The position numbers and the translations under genes were made by a program. This document shows, piece after piece, positions 1 through 6,808 of a stretch of 12,081 nt of DNA (positions are counted from its first letter, which is position 1; the number at the start of each line of letters is the position of its first letter). The notes under the pieces are model-generated. The model was not told the DNA's origin and did not search any database. It worked only from the letters and a program-made list of their open reading frames with translations. Source of the DNA: Candidatus Heimdallarchaeota archaeon (GTDB lineage Archaea > Asgardarchaeota > Heimdallarchaeia > Hodarchaeales > LC-3); NCBI GenBank assembly GCA_027364495.1, contig DAHXPE010000205.1, positions 1 to 12,081 on the forward strand, read 5' to 3'.

Positions 1-5
1 TAAGT

Positions 6-341
6 TTAAACCTTTTTAAGGGCAGATTCAATTCGATCAATAAATTTTTGCTTGGGAATTGCCCCAATAAATTTTTCAAGAACGGACATATCATTATTAA
101 AAATTAAAAACATTGGAATAGACATAATTTGATATTTTTCAGCAGTTTTAGAATTATGATCAATATCAAGTTTAGAAAAAATCATTTTACCTTCATATGT
201 CGTAGCTAATTCCTCGATAATAGGGGCTACTTTACGACAAGGAACACACCACTCTGCCCATAAATCAATAAAAACGGGGAGACCTGCATTTCGGATAGAT
301 TCATCGATATTATCATCAGTCAAGGTCATAATTTCTACCAT
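6..341 (-). CDS. trxA: Thioredoxin
   Basis: Small cytosolic thiol-disulfide oxidoreductase that reduces protein disulfides and is normally recharged by a thioredoxin reductase. Numbered from the ATG, the protein has 111 residues, the usual single-domain size. It shows the strand-plus-active-site pattern FIDLWAEWCVPC, with the catalytic pair Cys32/Cys35 and the buried Asp26. The cis-proline loop SIP is at 74-76. The motif WCVPC differs from the classical WCGPC only at the X1 residue. A TTG two codons upstream (347) could also start the frame, but I prefer the ATG at 341 because AGGA at 350-353 lies 8 nt before it. It follows the RNase Z-like gene on the same strand after about 100 nt, so it may be co-transcribed or use its own promoter. 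Assignment to the thioredoxin family is firm; the physiological partner is unknown. Confidence 0.95.
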   Translation of the reverse strand: MVEIMTLTDDNIDESIRNAGLPVFIDLWAEWCVPCRKVAPIIEELATTYEGKMIFSKLDIDHNSKTAEKYQIMSIPMFLIFNNDMSVLEKFIGAIPKQKFIDRIESALKKV

Positions 342-384
342 TTTCAATTTCCTACATTTTTATTCTGCTTTTTTTTATTTTTTT

Positions 385-416
385 GATATTTTATTCTTAA
401 CTTCAATAGTATATAT
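385..416 (-). promoter_or_regulatory. Candidate archaeal TATA box for the thioredoxin gene
   Basis: Read on the minus strand, ATATATAC lies at 409-416 in the 98-nt gap after the RNase Z-like gene. A start site about 25 nt downstream would fall near 385 and leave a leader of roughly 45 nt containing the AGGA ribosome site. No U-rich terminator is visible directly after the upstream gene, so read-through is equally possible. In such AT-rich DNA a TATA match is weak evidence on its own. Confidence 0.3.
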
Positions 417-445
417 TCCTGAGGTTACTCCAGTATAGTTTGTAC

Positions 446-1528
446 TCAAAATTTTTCTTTCAGTTGTAATTCCTGAATATCAGTCTTTTTTTCTTTTTCA
501 TCCCAGTGTATTATGGATCCTATTTTTGGAGCATATATAACCAGTTTTTCTCTCTCTTTTGATTCTTTTTGTAGTGTTTCTTCTATTTCCTCCCATTCAT
601 ATCGTTGTGAGAAATGTACGGGTAAAAATATAGTTAAATCTCTAAACGATCCTATTTTTACTAATAACTCTTTTAATGAACTATGGGAATCAGTATGATA
701 TGAATCCCCATCCTCTAAATATGTTGTTTCATGAATCAGATGAGTAGTTTCACTGAACCATTCTAAGACTTCGTCATCTAATTGTGTATCACCTGAATAA
801 CCTAAAATTGTCTTTTTTACTAAGAATAAATCTTCTACTAATAAAATTTTTCCTTTAAATTCTATTTTTCCTTCTTTTTGAAGTTTACTTAGTAATGGCC
901 CTTTTGGTACTCCATAAAATTCTATTTGATTTTCTCTCAAGGTATATTTCTTCAATTGTAATTTATAACTAAGACTACCTCTGAAATGCTTATTTTCAAT
1001 CGTCTGAATTTCATATTTTCCTATTTTTATTGTGTCTTCATGCTCAAGGGCATGAATTCGAATATATTTCGCTACACTGATATCAATTTCAATCATCAAG
1101 TATCGTAAAAAAAAATCTGCCTCATCATAATATTGCTCCTTGGGTAATTGAAATAAATCTTTTAATCGTAATTGAAATAATTCTAAATTCTTTTTGGGAA
1201 CATACACATGAATTGGTCTTTGTTCTCTAAAACTTGCCTCAAACATTTGACTCCATATTAATAAATGTCTTAATCCACCCCAATGATCATAATGAAGATG
1301 AGTTATAAAAATATGTTCTATTTTTGCAAATCCTGGTGTTCCATACAAATTTTGATAGTGCTTTATGCTTTCGGTCGTATTTGCAATCCAAGAATCTACA
1401 AATTTTGTATAAGACATTACAAATTCAGGACAAATATCAAATACTATCTTATTATCTATGATAAAAGACATTGTTCCCTGCCCCGATGAAGGATGTGTTC
1501 CTCGCGTTCCTATAAAATTAATGAGCAC
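446..1528 (-). CDS. RNase Z-family metallo-beta-lactamase-fold hydrolase
   Basis: Probable zinc phosphodiesterase of the tRNase Z family, which cleaves the 3' trailer from pre-tRNA. At 360 residues it is somewhat longer than the ~300 aa short form. The metal-site residues can be followed in order: THLHYDH at 76-82 (His77, His79, Asp81, His82), His181, Asp247 in GYSGDT, and His305 in the RNase Z-typical block VHFSQRY (304-310). The family-typical VPKGPLLSKL segment (207-216) and HETTY (266-270) followed by HSS (282-284) are also present. The extra length lies mostly between the second strand and the HxHxDH loop (about 36-68). The start is GTG, with a GGAAG stretch about 9 nt upstream; no better in-frame start is seen. 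It sits 28 nt after the uridine phosphorylase. Fold and metal site are secure. True tRNase activity, rather than a related phosphodiesterase role, is inferred. Confidence 0.85.
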   Translation of the reverse strand: MLINFIGTRGTHPSSGQGTMSFIIDNKIVFDICPEFVMSYTKFVDSWIANTTESIKHYQNLYGTPGFAKIEHIFITHLHYDHWGGLRHLLIWSQMFEASFREQRPIHVYVPKKNLELFQLRLKDLFQLPKEQYYDEADFFLRYLMIEIDISVAKYIRIHALEHEDTIKIGKYEIQTIENKHFRGSLSYKLQLKKYTLRENQIEFYGVPKGPLLSKLQKEGKIEFKGKILLVEDLFLVKKTILGYSGDTQLDDEVLEWFSETTHLIHETTYLEDGDSYHTDSHSSLKELLVKIGSFRDLTIFLPVHFSQRYEWEEIEETLQKESKEREKLVIYAPKIGSIIHWDEKEKKTDIQELQLKEKF

Positions 1529-1556
1529 CTTTCATTGCTTCCATTAGTTATGATTT

Positions 1557-2435
1557 TTATCTTAGTGAAAGGTCTGGATTCCAATATCGAATTTTTCCTA
1601 CCTTTTTTTCCTGTTCCATCTTTTTCAAAATTAGAACCGCTTCAAGCCCACATTCAATGGCTTGTTGTTCCGCAGCGTGTTTCTTTTCATCTGTTATAAA
1701 TGTCTTAGTTTGTCTATTCGCAAATATTGCACATATAGTTCCTGCTTTAAATTTTGCTAAACTTGCAAGGGTAAAAAGTGTACTGCTTTCCATTTCAAAA
1801 TTTAAAACATTCAATTTTCCTAGTCTATCAGGTAAATCTGGGTTTTTTGTTGGAAATTTTTCTAAATCTCTTCCTTGAGCTCCATAAAAACCAGAAGCTG
1901 TTGCTGTTATTCCAACATGATAAGGATATTTTTTTCTTTCGGCTGAAGCTATTAAGGCAGTTACCACTTCAAAATGTGCAATTGCTGGATAAGACATATC
2001 GACAAAATTTGTGCTGGTGTCTTCTAATCGAACAGCTGCGGTTGAAATTACAAGATCACCAATTAAAATATTTTGCTGTAAAGAACCACTTGTACCTACA
2101 CGAAGTAAAACCGGTGATTCATCCGTTTCCTCGAAAATTCTTGAGAGTTCAATTACTGCTATTTCTACATTTGAGCAACCAATTCCAGTTGACATTACTG
2201 TTATAGGTAAACTCTTATATGTTCCCGTAAATGTAACAAATTCTCTATTTGATTTGCTTATTCTTATAGAATCAAAATATTTAGCAATTTTTTCAGCTCG
2301 TTTGGGGTCTCCCACTAATAAAACAGTATTCTCTACTTCACCTGGTGCGAGACCGATGTGATACTGACGTTTTTCTGAGCTTTCAACAATTTCTGAATTA
2401 TTGATGTTAAGAGACTTTTTTGATTCGTTTGACAA
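1557..2435 (-). CDS. udp: Uridine phosphorylase-type nucleoside phosphorylase
   Basis: Cytosolic enzyme that reversibly phosphorolyses uridine to uracil and ribose 1-phosphate in pyrimidine salvage. It aligns with E. coli Udp over nearly the whole length: YHIGL (25-29), GDPKR (42-46), NREF (63-66), STGIG (82-86), RVGTSGS (112-118) and NFEMESSTL (212-220). The base-recognition segment FYGAQGR (183-189) keeps the Gln and Arg that bind uracil in E. coli Udp (Gln166/Arg168), which favours uridine over purine nucleosides. At 292 residues it carries about 20 extra N-terminal residues and a C-terminal tail compared with E. coli (253 aa). The start is TTG, supported by AAGGT at 2443-2447 with 7 nt spacing; the next Met is deep inside the fold. 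It lies between the asparagine synthase (38 nt) and the RNase Z-like gene (28 nt), probably in one operon. Confidence 0.9.
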   Translation of the reverse strand: MSNESKKSLNINNSEIVESSEKRQYHIGLAPGEVENTVLLVGDPKRAEKIAKYFDSIRISKSNREFVTFTGTYKSLPITVMSTGIGCSNVEIAVIELSRIFEETDESPVLLRVGTSGSLQQNILIGDLVISTAAVRLEDTSTNFVDMSYPAIAHFEVVTALIASAERKKYPYHVGITATASGFYGAQGRDLEKFPTKNPDLPDRLGKLNVLNFEMESSTLFTLASLAKFKAGTICAIFANRQTKTFITDEKKHAAEQQAIECGLEAVLILKKMEQEKKVGKIRYWNPDLSLR

Positions 2436-2473
2436 ATTCTTTACCTTTTTATCTTCCAGTATTTAGCTCATTA

Positions 2474-4000
2474 TTAAATAAAGGATTCTAAATAATCATT
2501 AACAGAATTATATGGTTTTGCTAATAATTGGAGATTTTTCATAATTGAGGTACCATATTGAGCTGCCTTTTTTTGTCTAGTGACAATAAAGTCAGGTAAA
2601 TTTAATTTCGCAGCAACATTTCGTAGAAGTTCTTTTCTATTTGTAGTATTTACCTTTGAAAGAACATTTACATTTAGAGAAAATACCCATTTTATAACTT
2701 CCATTGATAAATATGGAAATCGTAATTCTATACTCCAGTACATTGATACTAGATCGTCTCTTTCTAAATTTTGAGTTGCGATGTATATCAAATCTTTATT
2801 GACTTTGTCTAGTAATTTTTTGTTATTTTTTATTAAATCTTCCTCAAAATATTTATTATACCCTATGAATAATTCATCAGCCCCCTGTCCTGAAAGTGCT
2901 ACTTTATAGCCTAATTCATGGGATTTTTTTGATGCAAAATATATGGGTAATGCAATAGATATGTCAACAGTATTTACTTTGCCATTCCTAGTTTTTAGTA
3001 GTGGTACAATAATTTTCAGAGCATTTTCAATATCATTTGTGTTTATTATGACTTTTTCTAATCCTATTCCTGTATATTCACATAATCTTTGAGCATAAAT
3101 TACATCAGAGCTATCTTTAAATCCTACGGAAATAGCTTTGAATGATTTTTCTTTTTTCAAATTTAATAATATGCCTAATATTAAGGAAGAATCAATTCCT
3201 CCACTTAAAAATAGACCAAAATTGTTAGATGGAACGTGATAAGATACAGAATTTAGTAATAATTTTAATAGATAATCTGTACTAGAATTTGAATCCTTAA
3301 CTTTTCCATTACTTAAAGATATTCGTAATTGCGAAAGATTTGGCAAGTTATTTTCTAAATGATACCAAGGTAAAAGGTTCTCGGTTTCTTCCAAATCTAA
3401 TATTGTATAGTCACCTGGTTTAACCGCGTTTATTTGATTAAATGAATATCCTAGTTCAGTTAGTGATCTCGTCTCTGATGCAAAAGCAAAACTTGATCTG
3501 TTTTCAAAAACATAATATAAGGGTCGAATTCCAATAGGATCACGAGCAAACAGCAAATATCTTTGTTCTAATAATATTGCCAAAGCATAATCCCCTTGAA
3601 TTAAATTTAATGTTTTTTCAAACGCTTCAGTAATTGAAAGTGATTTTTGTTTTAATTTTTGAAGTAATGGTAATAATATATGAGCATCTGAATAATCAGG
3701 TTCCCATTGAAATTCATCTTTTAAGTAGATATCATAAATATCATTATAATTATAAATTTCTATGTTTCCTATTAAAAAATTAGGTTTGTCTAGAATATTT
3801 TGATTAGAAACTGGCGTTAAAATCGGAAACGGTTCTTTGCCAACAATCATTAATTGTGTGACAATGAAATGGATTGATGAATCTTTACCTAATCTAAAAC
3901 TTGATATATTAGAATGATCTGGACCTCTATGGTTGATATCTGAGCAAAATTTATTCAGATCATGATTATTAGGTGAAATGAAACAAAGAATACCACACAT
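2474..4000 (-). CDS. Glutamine-hydrolysing asparagine synthase family protein (archaeal/ASNSD1-like)
   Basis: Two-domain enzyme of 508 residues predicted to make asparagine from aspartate, ATP and glutamine-derived ammonia. The N-terminal class II glutaminase domain (about 1-200) has the catalytic Cys2 (MCGI), HRGPD (24-28) and FARDPIGIRPLYY (151-163). The synthetase domain has the PP-loop SGGIDSS (266-272) and SGQGADE (370-376). The C-terminus (RDD at 414-416, ELRFPYL at 425-431, KKAAQYGTSI at 477-486) is of the archaeal and eukaryotic ASNSD1 type. By-eye comparison with E. coli AsnB shows odd features: the glutamine-carboxylate Arg49 is Gln49 here, the oxyanion-hole NGE is NIE (79-81), and the Glu348 equivalent is Gln372. 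It might therefore use free ammonia or another donor or acceptor. ATG start at 4000, apparently leaderless. First gene of the minus-strand operon, divergent from the coiled-coil gene. Confidence 0.85.
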   Translation of the reverse strand: MCGILCFISPNNHDLNKFCSDINHRGPDHSNISSFRLGKDSSIHFIVTQLMIVGKEPFPILTPVSNQNILDKPNFLIGNIEIYNYNDIYDIYLKDEFQWEPDYSDAHILLPLLQKLKQKSLSITEAFEKTLNLIQGDYALAILLEQRYLLFARDPIGIRPLYYVFENRSSFAFASETRSLTELGYSFNQINAVKPGDYTILDLEETENLLPWYHLENNLPNLSQLRISLSNGKVKDSNSSTDYLLKLLLNSVSYHVPSNNFGLFLSGGIDSSLILGILLNLKKEKSFKAISVGFKDSSDVIYAQRLCEYTGIGLEKVIINTNDIENALKIIVPLLKTRNGKVNTVDISIALPIYFASKKSHELGYKVALSGQGADELFIGYNKYFEEDLIKNNKKLLDKVNKDLIYIATQNLERDDLVSMYWSIELRFPYLSMEVIKWVFSLNVNVLSKVNTTNRKELLRNVAAKLNLPDFIVTRQKKAAQYGTSIMKNLQLLAKPYNSVNDYLESFI

Positions 4001-4042
4001 GATTAAAACTAAACCAATATATTTGCAAATTTAAAAACAAAA
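4001..4042. promoter_or_regulatory. Compact divergent promoter with palindrome ATTTGCAAAT
   Basis: This short spacer must carry promoters for the asparagine synthase (minus) and the coiled-coil/SWIM operon (plus). Rightward, TATATTTG begins at 4017; leftward, TTTTTAAATTTG (read on the minus strand) lies around 4026-4037, about 30 nt before the minus ATG. That spacing suggests a leaderless transcript for the synthase. A perfect 10-bp palindrome, ATTTGCAAAT (4021-4030), sits in the centre and overlaps both TATA elements, so a protein bound there could control both directions. The element positions are read directly; their function is inferred. Confidence 0.45.
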
Positions 4043-4068
4043 ATGAACTTAAAAAAAACAATTTATTT

Positions 4069-4072
4069 GAGG
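4069..4072 (+). promoter_or_regulatory. Shine-Dalgarno GAGG deciding the start at 4079
   Basis: GAGG lies 6 nt before the ATG at 4079, which is ideal spacing. This favours the ATG at 4079 over an in-frame ATG at 4043 that would add 12 residues and has no Shine-Dalgarno match. Confidence 0.55.
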
Positions 4073-4078
4073 ATTTCA

Positions 4079-4678
4079 ATGTTTAGCGATTTTAATGATG
4101 AAGAAATTGATATTTACGAAAAGATCGGTCAAAAACTTAAAATTCGTCAAGAAATTCAAAAAATAAATGAAAAAATTGAAATTTTTAAGGTTAAAGAAGA
4201 AATTGAGCAGGTATCACTTGAAAGTGATATTACTGCTTTACTTGACAGAAAGAAACTTTTGGATGAAGAAGAAAGTGATATTTCAGATTCTACAGAGTAT
4301 AAGTCAATCGTAGGAACTTTAGATTCACTTAAATCCTTAAAAGTAAAGCTACAAAGATTAGAAGGTAAAAAAGGTACAATTTCTGAAAAAATTTTTGAAA
4401 AGCTTAAACTGGAATATGAGGATGATTATAAGAAAAGTGAATTACTTCTCCTAAAGGAAACTGAACGAATTCAGAAACTTCATCAAAAATTAGAAAATTT
4501 TATCAAGAACATTGGAGCATTACGTGAAGAAGAAAGATTACGATTTGATTTACAAGAATATTCGGAAGAGCAGTATGACAAAATTCTCGACACAATCTCA
4601 AAAAATGAAAAACGTGCTGAGTCAGTATTATATGCCACATCAGTTTTGTTAGATGAATTCAAAAGTGACCTTCAATGA
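4079..4678 (+). CDS. Coiled-coil protein of unknown function
   Basis: Not recognised as a named family. The 199-residue product is highly charged (Lys/Glu) and almost wholly helical. Coiled-coil stretches run from about 8 to 48, 52 to 66 and 78 to 146, followed by a shorter helical hairpin at 150-197. Two similar segments, ISEKIFEKLKLEYEDDY (101-117) and YSEEQYDKILDTI (161-173), look like a 'turn then Tyr/Phe-x-x-Lys-Leu helix' element found at the ends of helical hairpins in many archaeal coiled-coil proteins. There are no Cys clusters, signal peptide or membrane segment. A longer reading from the ATG at 4043 would add 12 residues and could be used as a leaderless start. It is followed after 13 nt by the SWIM zinc-finger gene, so the two proteins may act together. 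Real gene: good confidence; function: unknown. Confidence 0.8.
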   Translation: MFSDFNDEEIDIYEKIGQKLKIRQEIQKINEKIEIFKVKEEIEQVSLESDITALLDRKKLLDEEESDISDSTEYKSIVGTLDSLKSLKVKLQRLEGKKGTISEKIFEKLKLEYEDDYKKSELLLLKETERIQKLHQKLENFIKNIGALREEERLRFDLQEYSEEQYDKILDTISKNEKRAESVLYATSVLLDEFKSDLQ

Positions 4679-4691
4679 GCTGGTAATCTGA

Positions 4692-4958
4692 ATGAGCTAT
4701 AATATTAAGTGTTATACAATCAAACCTAATAATATCAAACGTTGGCTTGTAATAGGAAGAACCAAGGAATATTTAGTAACTGAAAAATCTTGTACATGTA
4801 AAGATTTTCTCTTAAAACTCACTAAAAAGGAACAAGGAATCTGTAAACATATTATGTTGTTACAGGATAGTATTAAAAATAATGAATTCGATATTTATGA
4901 GATTACCACTCAAGAATATAGAAAATTACGGTTTTATTTACTTGAACTTAAAAAATAA
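4692..4958 (+). CDS. Small SWIM-type zinc-finger protein
   Basis: An 88-residue protein built around a SWIM zinc finger: Cys34-x-Cys36, 14 intervening residues, then Cys51-x-His53, fitting the family pattern CxC-xn-CxH. It is preceded by a beta-rich stretch (KRWLVIGRTKEYLVT, 16-30), typical of SWIM domains, and followed by a short helical/strand tail. SWIM fingers bind DNA or protein partners; small archaeal stand-alone versions are predicted nucleic-acid binders. In eukaryotes the SWS1/Shu2 SWIM proteins work with Rad51 paralogues. Which of these applies here cannot be told from sequence. The ATG is 13 nt after the coiled-coil stop with only a weak GGT 7 nt upstream, so translational coupling is likely. 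It ends 6 nt from the convergent rtcA stop. Confidence 0.85.
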   Translation: MSYNIKCYTIKPNNIKRWLVIGRTKEYLVTEKSCTCKDFLLKLTKKEQGICKHIMLLQDSIKNNEFDIYEITTQEYRKLRFYLLELKK

Positions 4959-4997
4959 AGCGTTTTAAGTGGTTTTAATCGAATAAAGTTTGTTTTT
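4950..4997. terminator. Bidirectional U-tract termination zone between converging genes
   Basis: On the plus strand, T-runs follow the SWIM stop at 4963-4966, 4973-4976 and within GTTTGTTTTTG near 4987-4997. On the minus strand, TTTATTTTTT (complement of 4950-4959) follows the rtcA stop. Archaeal termination commonly uses such U-rich stretches without a hairpin. Because the stops are only 6 nt apart, each terminator lies inside the 3' end of the opposing gene. Confidence 0.45.
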
Positions 4998-6023
4998 GAT
5001 GTTTGAAATTTCAAAATGTGATTCTTGAAAATGATTTGCTATCCAAATATTGGTTTTGGTATGTTCAGTTAAGGGACCTGTGAAAATTTCTACTGGAGTA
5101 AGACTCATGAAAGGGATAATTTGATCTGCCATAAATTCATCTAAGACTCCACCATTCTTCCAATCCTTTAGGAAATTAACAGCCACTGATTTTCCAACAT
5201 TTTCTGCTGAAATTTGCTTTTGACCAATGAAACTAGACCCAAATGGATACTTTGATTTCGTCCAAATTGTTATGCCACTTCCAATCGATAGTGTGTCAAC
5301 ATATAATGGTTCAATTTGAGCATTGAATCCATTTTGATTTAATAAATTAAGTGCAGCTTTGGCTGTTCTTTCTGCAACTTTAGATCCCTGTAAATGTTTA
5401 GAGGCAATCGATATCCCTTGAATTTGACTTTTTTCTTCTCTTTCAATAAAAGATAATGATTCAATTTTATGTAGATTTGCAGGCTTCATAATTAAAACAA
5501 GTCTTGCTTCTCCTTTGGGATAAAAACCATGGTTTCCAATTTTTATTTCAAAATTGGTATTGAAATATTTTAAATAAACCATTGTTACAAAGATAATATA
5601 ATCAATAGAAGGAGCCCATAATCCGTACGTCGCACCTCCCACCAATTCAATCGTTATTTCTTCCGGTAAGGCGTAAGCTGCTAATTGTAGCGTCTGAATA
5701 ATAAGACCCAAGGAAGCAGCTGTATCAATTCGAACTTGAATATGCTTTGATCGTAAATTAATGACCAATTCTGGAGTATAGCTAATTTGTGTTGACCCTA
5801 TTCTGTCTCCTTCAAGTTTTCCTCCAAAAATTTGCTGAATAAGCCTGATGCCAGCAAGATGTTGAGTTCTTAATCCAGGATTTTTACGATTTGCCCTAAT
5901 ATTACTAATTATAACGGGTTTTTGAAGAACACATGCAAAAGCTATGGAAAAACGAGCGATGGAACCTCCTCCCTCACCAAACGAACCATCAATAGTAATT
6001 TGATTAGGCACGATTCCACTCAA
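4965..6023 (-). CDS. rtcA: RNA 3'-terminal phosphate cyclase
   Basis: Catalyses ATP-dependent conversion of an RNA 3'-phosphate to a 2',3'-cyclic phosphate through a covalent enzyme-AMP intermediate. At 352 residues it matches the family length. It begins with ITIDGSFGEGGG (9-20), followed by the conserved basic stretch NIRANRKNPGLRTQHLAG (41-58) and GSGITIW (248-254). Near the C-terminus, DQIIPFM (300-306) and EHTKTNIW (320-327) carry His321, which aligns with the catalytic adenylated His309 of E. coli RtcA. The start is uncertain: TTG at 6023 has no good Shine-Dalgarno, and an in-frame GTG at 6011 would give MPNQITIDGS, closer to typical family N-termini. It lies 38 nt after the L40e gene and is probably co-transcribed with it. 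Family assignment is secure; in vivo RNA targets in archaea are unknown. Confidence 0.95.
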   Translation of the reverse strand: MSGIVPNQITIDGSFGEGGGSIARFSIAFACVLQKPVIISNIRANRKNPGLRTQHLAGIRLIQQIFGGKLEGDRIGSTQISYTPELVINLRSKHIQVRIDTAASLGLIIQTLQLAAYALPEEITIELVGGATYGLWAPSIDYIIFVTMVYLKYFNTNFEIKIGNHGFYPKGEARLVLIMKPANLHKIESLSFIEREEKSQIQGISIASKHLQGSKVAERTAKAALNLLNQNGFNAQIEPLYVDTLSIGSGITIWTKSKYPFGSSFIGQKQISAENVGKSVAVNFLKDWKNGGVLDEFMADQIIPFMSLTPVEIFTGPLTEHTKTNIWIANHFQESHFEISNIKNKLYSIKTT

Positions 6024-6061
6024 GGAAAAATTAATTGTAATTGAATGGTTCGAGTATGCTC

Positions 6062-6223
6062 TTATCCTGCTCTTTCTTTTCGCTTTGGTCGTAATCTAGT
6101 AGTGCCACATCTTCTACAATTTGTCGCATTTTTAGAATTTCTTGCAAAGCATTTTCTGCAAATATATACATCTAGTAACGCATGTTTAACAATTTCTTTC
6201 TTTTCAGCATCTTCAATAGGCAT
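6062..6223 (-). CDS. rpl40e: Large-subunit ribosomal protein L40e (eL40)
   Basis: A 53-residue zinc-ribbon ribosomal protein, easily missed because of its size. The protein begins MPIEDAEKKEIVKHALLDVY, continues with Cys22-x-x-Cys25, then Cys36-x-x-Cys39, and ends in a very basic tail (RLRPKRKERAG). This is the archaeal L40e plan: a short acidic N-terminus, a C4 zinc ribbon and a basic RNA-binding end. In eukaryotes L40 is usually made as a ubiquitin fusion; here it stands alone, as in other archaea. The ATG at 6223 is supported by GGTG (complement of 6232-6235) 8 nt upstream, which pairs with the archaeal 16S 3' end. It heads a pair with rtcA, linking ribosome and RNA-processing functions. 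An opposite-strand open frame over the same bases is a shadow. Confidence 0.93.
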   Translation of the reverse strand: MPIEDAEKKEIVKHALLDVYICRKCFARNSKNATNCRRCGTTRLRPKRKERAG

Positions 6224-6397
6224 GTTATAAACACCAATTTAACTTATGTGGTGAAGAAATTTAATACAAATGTAATTAGTAATAAAATCATCTTTTGAAT
6301 GAAAGTCACTGTAATTTTACATATGTATTTTTAATTTAATACTTAATTTAGAAATTTTTTTGGGTATTAAATATTCTCTTATTTTATTAGAAGAAAG
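6224..6397 (-). promoter_or_regulatory. Intergenic region with L40e/rtcA promoter
   Basis: A 174-nt AT-rich gap between the thioesterase stop and the L40e start. On the minus strand, TTAAAAATAC (near 6325-6335) and TGTATTAAATTTC (near 6258-6272) are possible TATA elements. I cannot choose between them because the whole gap is AT-rich. The ribosome site GGTG (6232-6235) is the only clear signal. No additional short gene with recognisable content was found here. Confidence 0.4.
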
Positions 6398-6808
6398 TTA
6401 ATTATTGGGTTGATTCTCAATTTTTTCTTTTTCAAGAATTTGTTTTAACTCATCAGGAATAACAACTTTTGATTTCGCTTTATAGTCGTAAGAAACTTGA
6501 ACAGAAGTTGCCTCAGCGTATAGATTATTTTCTTCATCGACTAACCGATAAGAAAAATCAAATGAAGAATTACCTATCCTTGAAATCCATATCTCAGCTA
6601 TAATGTAATGATCCTCAATAGGTTTTTTATAATCAATTGAAACGCGTGCTAGAATGAAATCAAAACCGTGTTTTATCTTATTCGTTTTCAATACATTTTG
6701 GAAATAATTAATTCGAGCCATTTCAAGATAGGTCAAGAACACAGCATTGTTCACATGACCCATGCCGTCAAAATCATTAAAACGGACTTCAATTTTATGT
6801 CTAAACAT
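6398..6808 (-). CDS. 4HBT hotdog-fold acyl-CoA thioesterase (YbgC/FadM-like)
   Basis: A single hotdog domain of 136 residues predicted to hydrolyse acyl-CoA thioesters in the cytosol. The family signature RFNDFDGMGHVNNAVFLTY is at 9-27: Asp14 is the likely catalytic residue, GMGHVNN caps the central helix and LEMARI follows at 28-33. The strands KIEVRF, AEIWISRIG and ATSVQVSYDY complete the fold. The C-terminal tail (118-136) is charged and probably flexible. The ATG overlaps the 3' end of the winged-helix gene by 8 nt, and AAAGGA lies about 9 nt upstream, so it is translated as part of the AAA/SMC-like operon. That is an odd neighbour for a thioesterase. It may be a passenger gene, or the fold may have been co-opted. 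The acyl substrate cannot be predicted. Confidence 0.88.
   Translation of the reverse strand: MFRHKIEVRFNDFDGMGHVNNAVFLTYLEMARINYFQNVLKTNKIKHGFDFILARVSIDYKKPIEDHYIIAEIWISRIGNSSFDFSYRLVDEENNLYAEATSVQVSYDYKAKSKVVIPDELKQILEKEKIENQPNN

Noticed and set aside
1778..2361. Two overlapping plus-strand open frames of 116-142 codons
   Set aside because: They lie opposite the uridine phosphorylase, have no domain-like composition, and reflect the low stop density of its reverse strand.
4043..4081. Start of the coiled-coil gene at the ATG at 4043
   Set aside because: The ATG at 4079 has GAGG at ideal spacing, and the extra 12 residues look unlike the rest of the protein. A leaderless start at 4043 remains possible.
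4692..4958. SWIM finger as a remnant of a MULE-type transposase
   Set aside because: The gene is a complete 88-aa unit with its own start and stop in an operon, and there are no inverted repeats or transposase catalytic motifs nearby.
6045..6230. Plus-strand open frame of 61 codons
   Set aside because: It is the exact antisense of the L40e gene, whose zinc ribbon and basic tail are clear on the minus strand.
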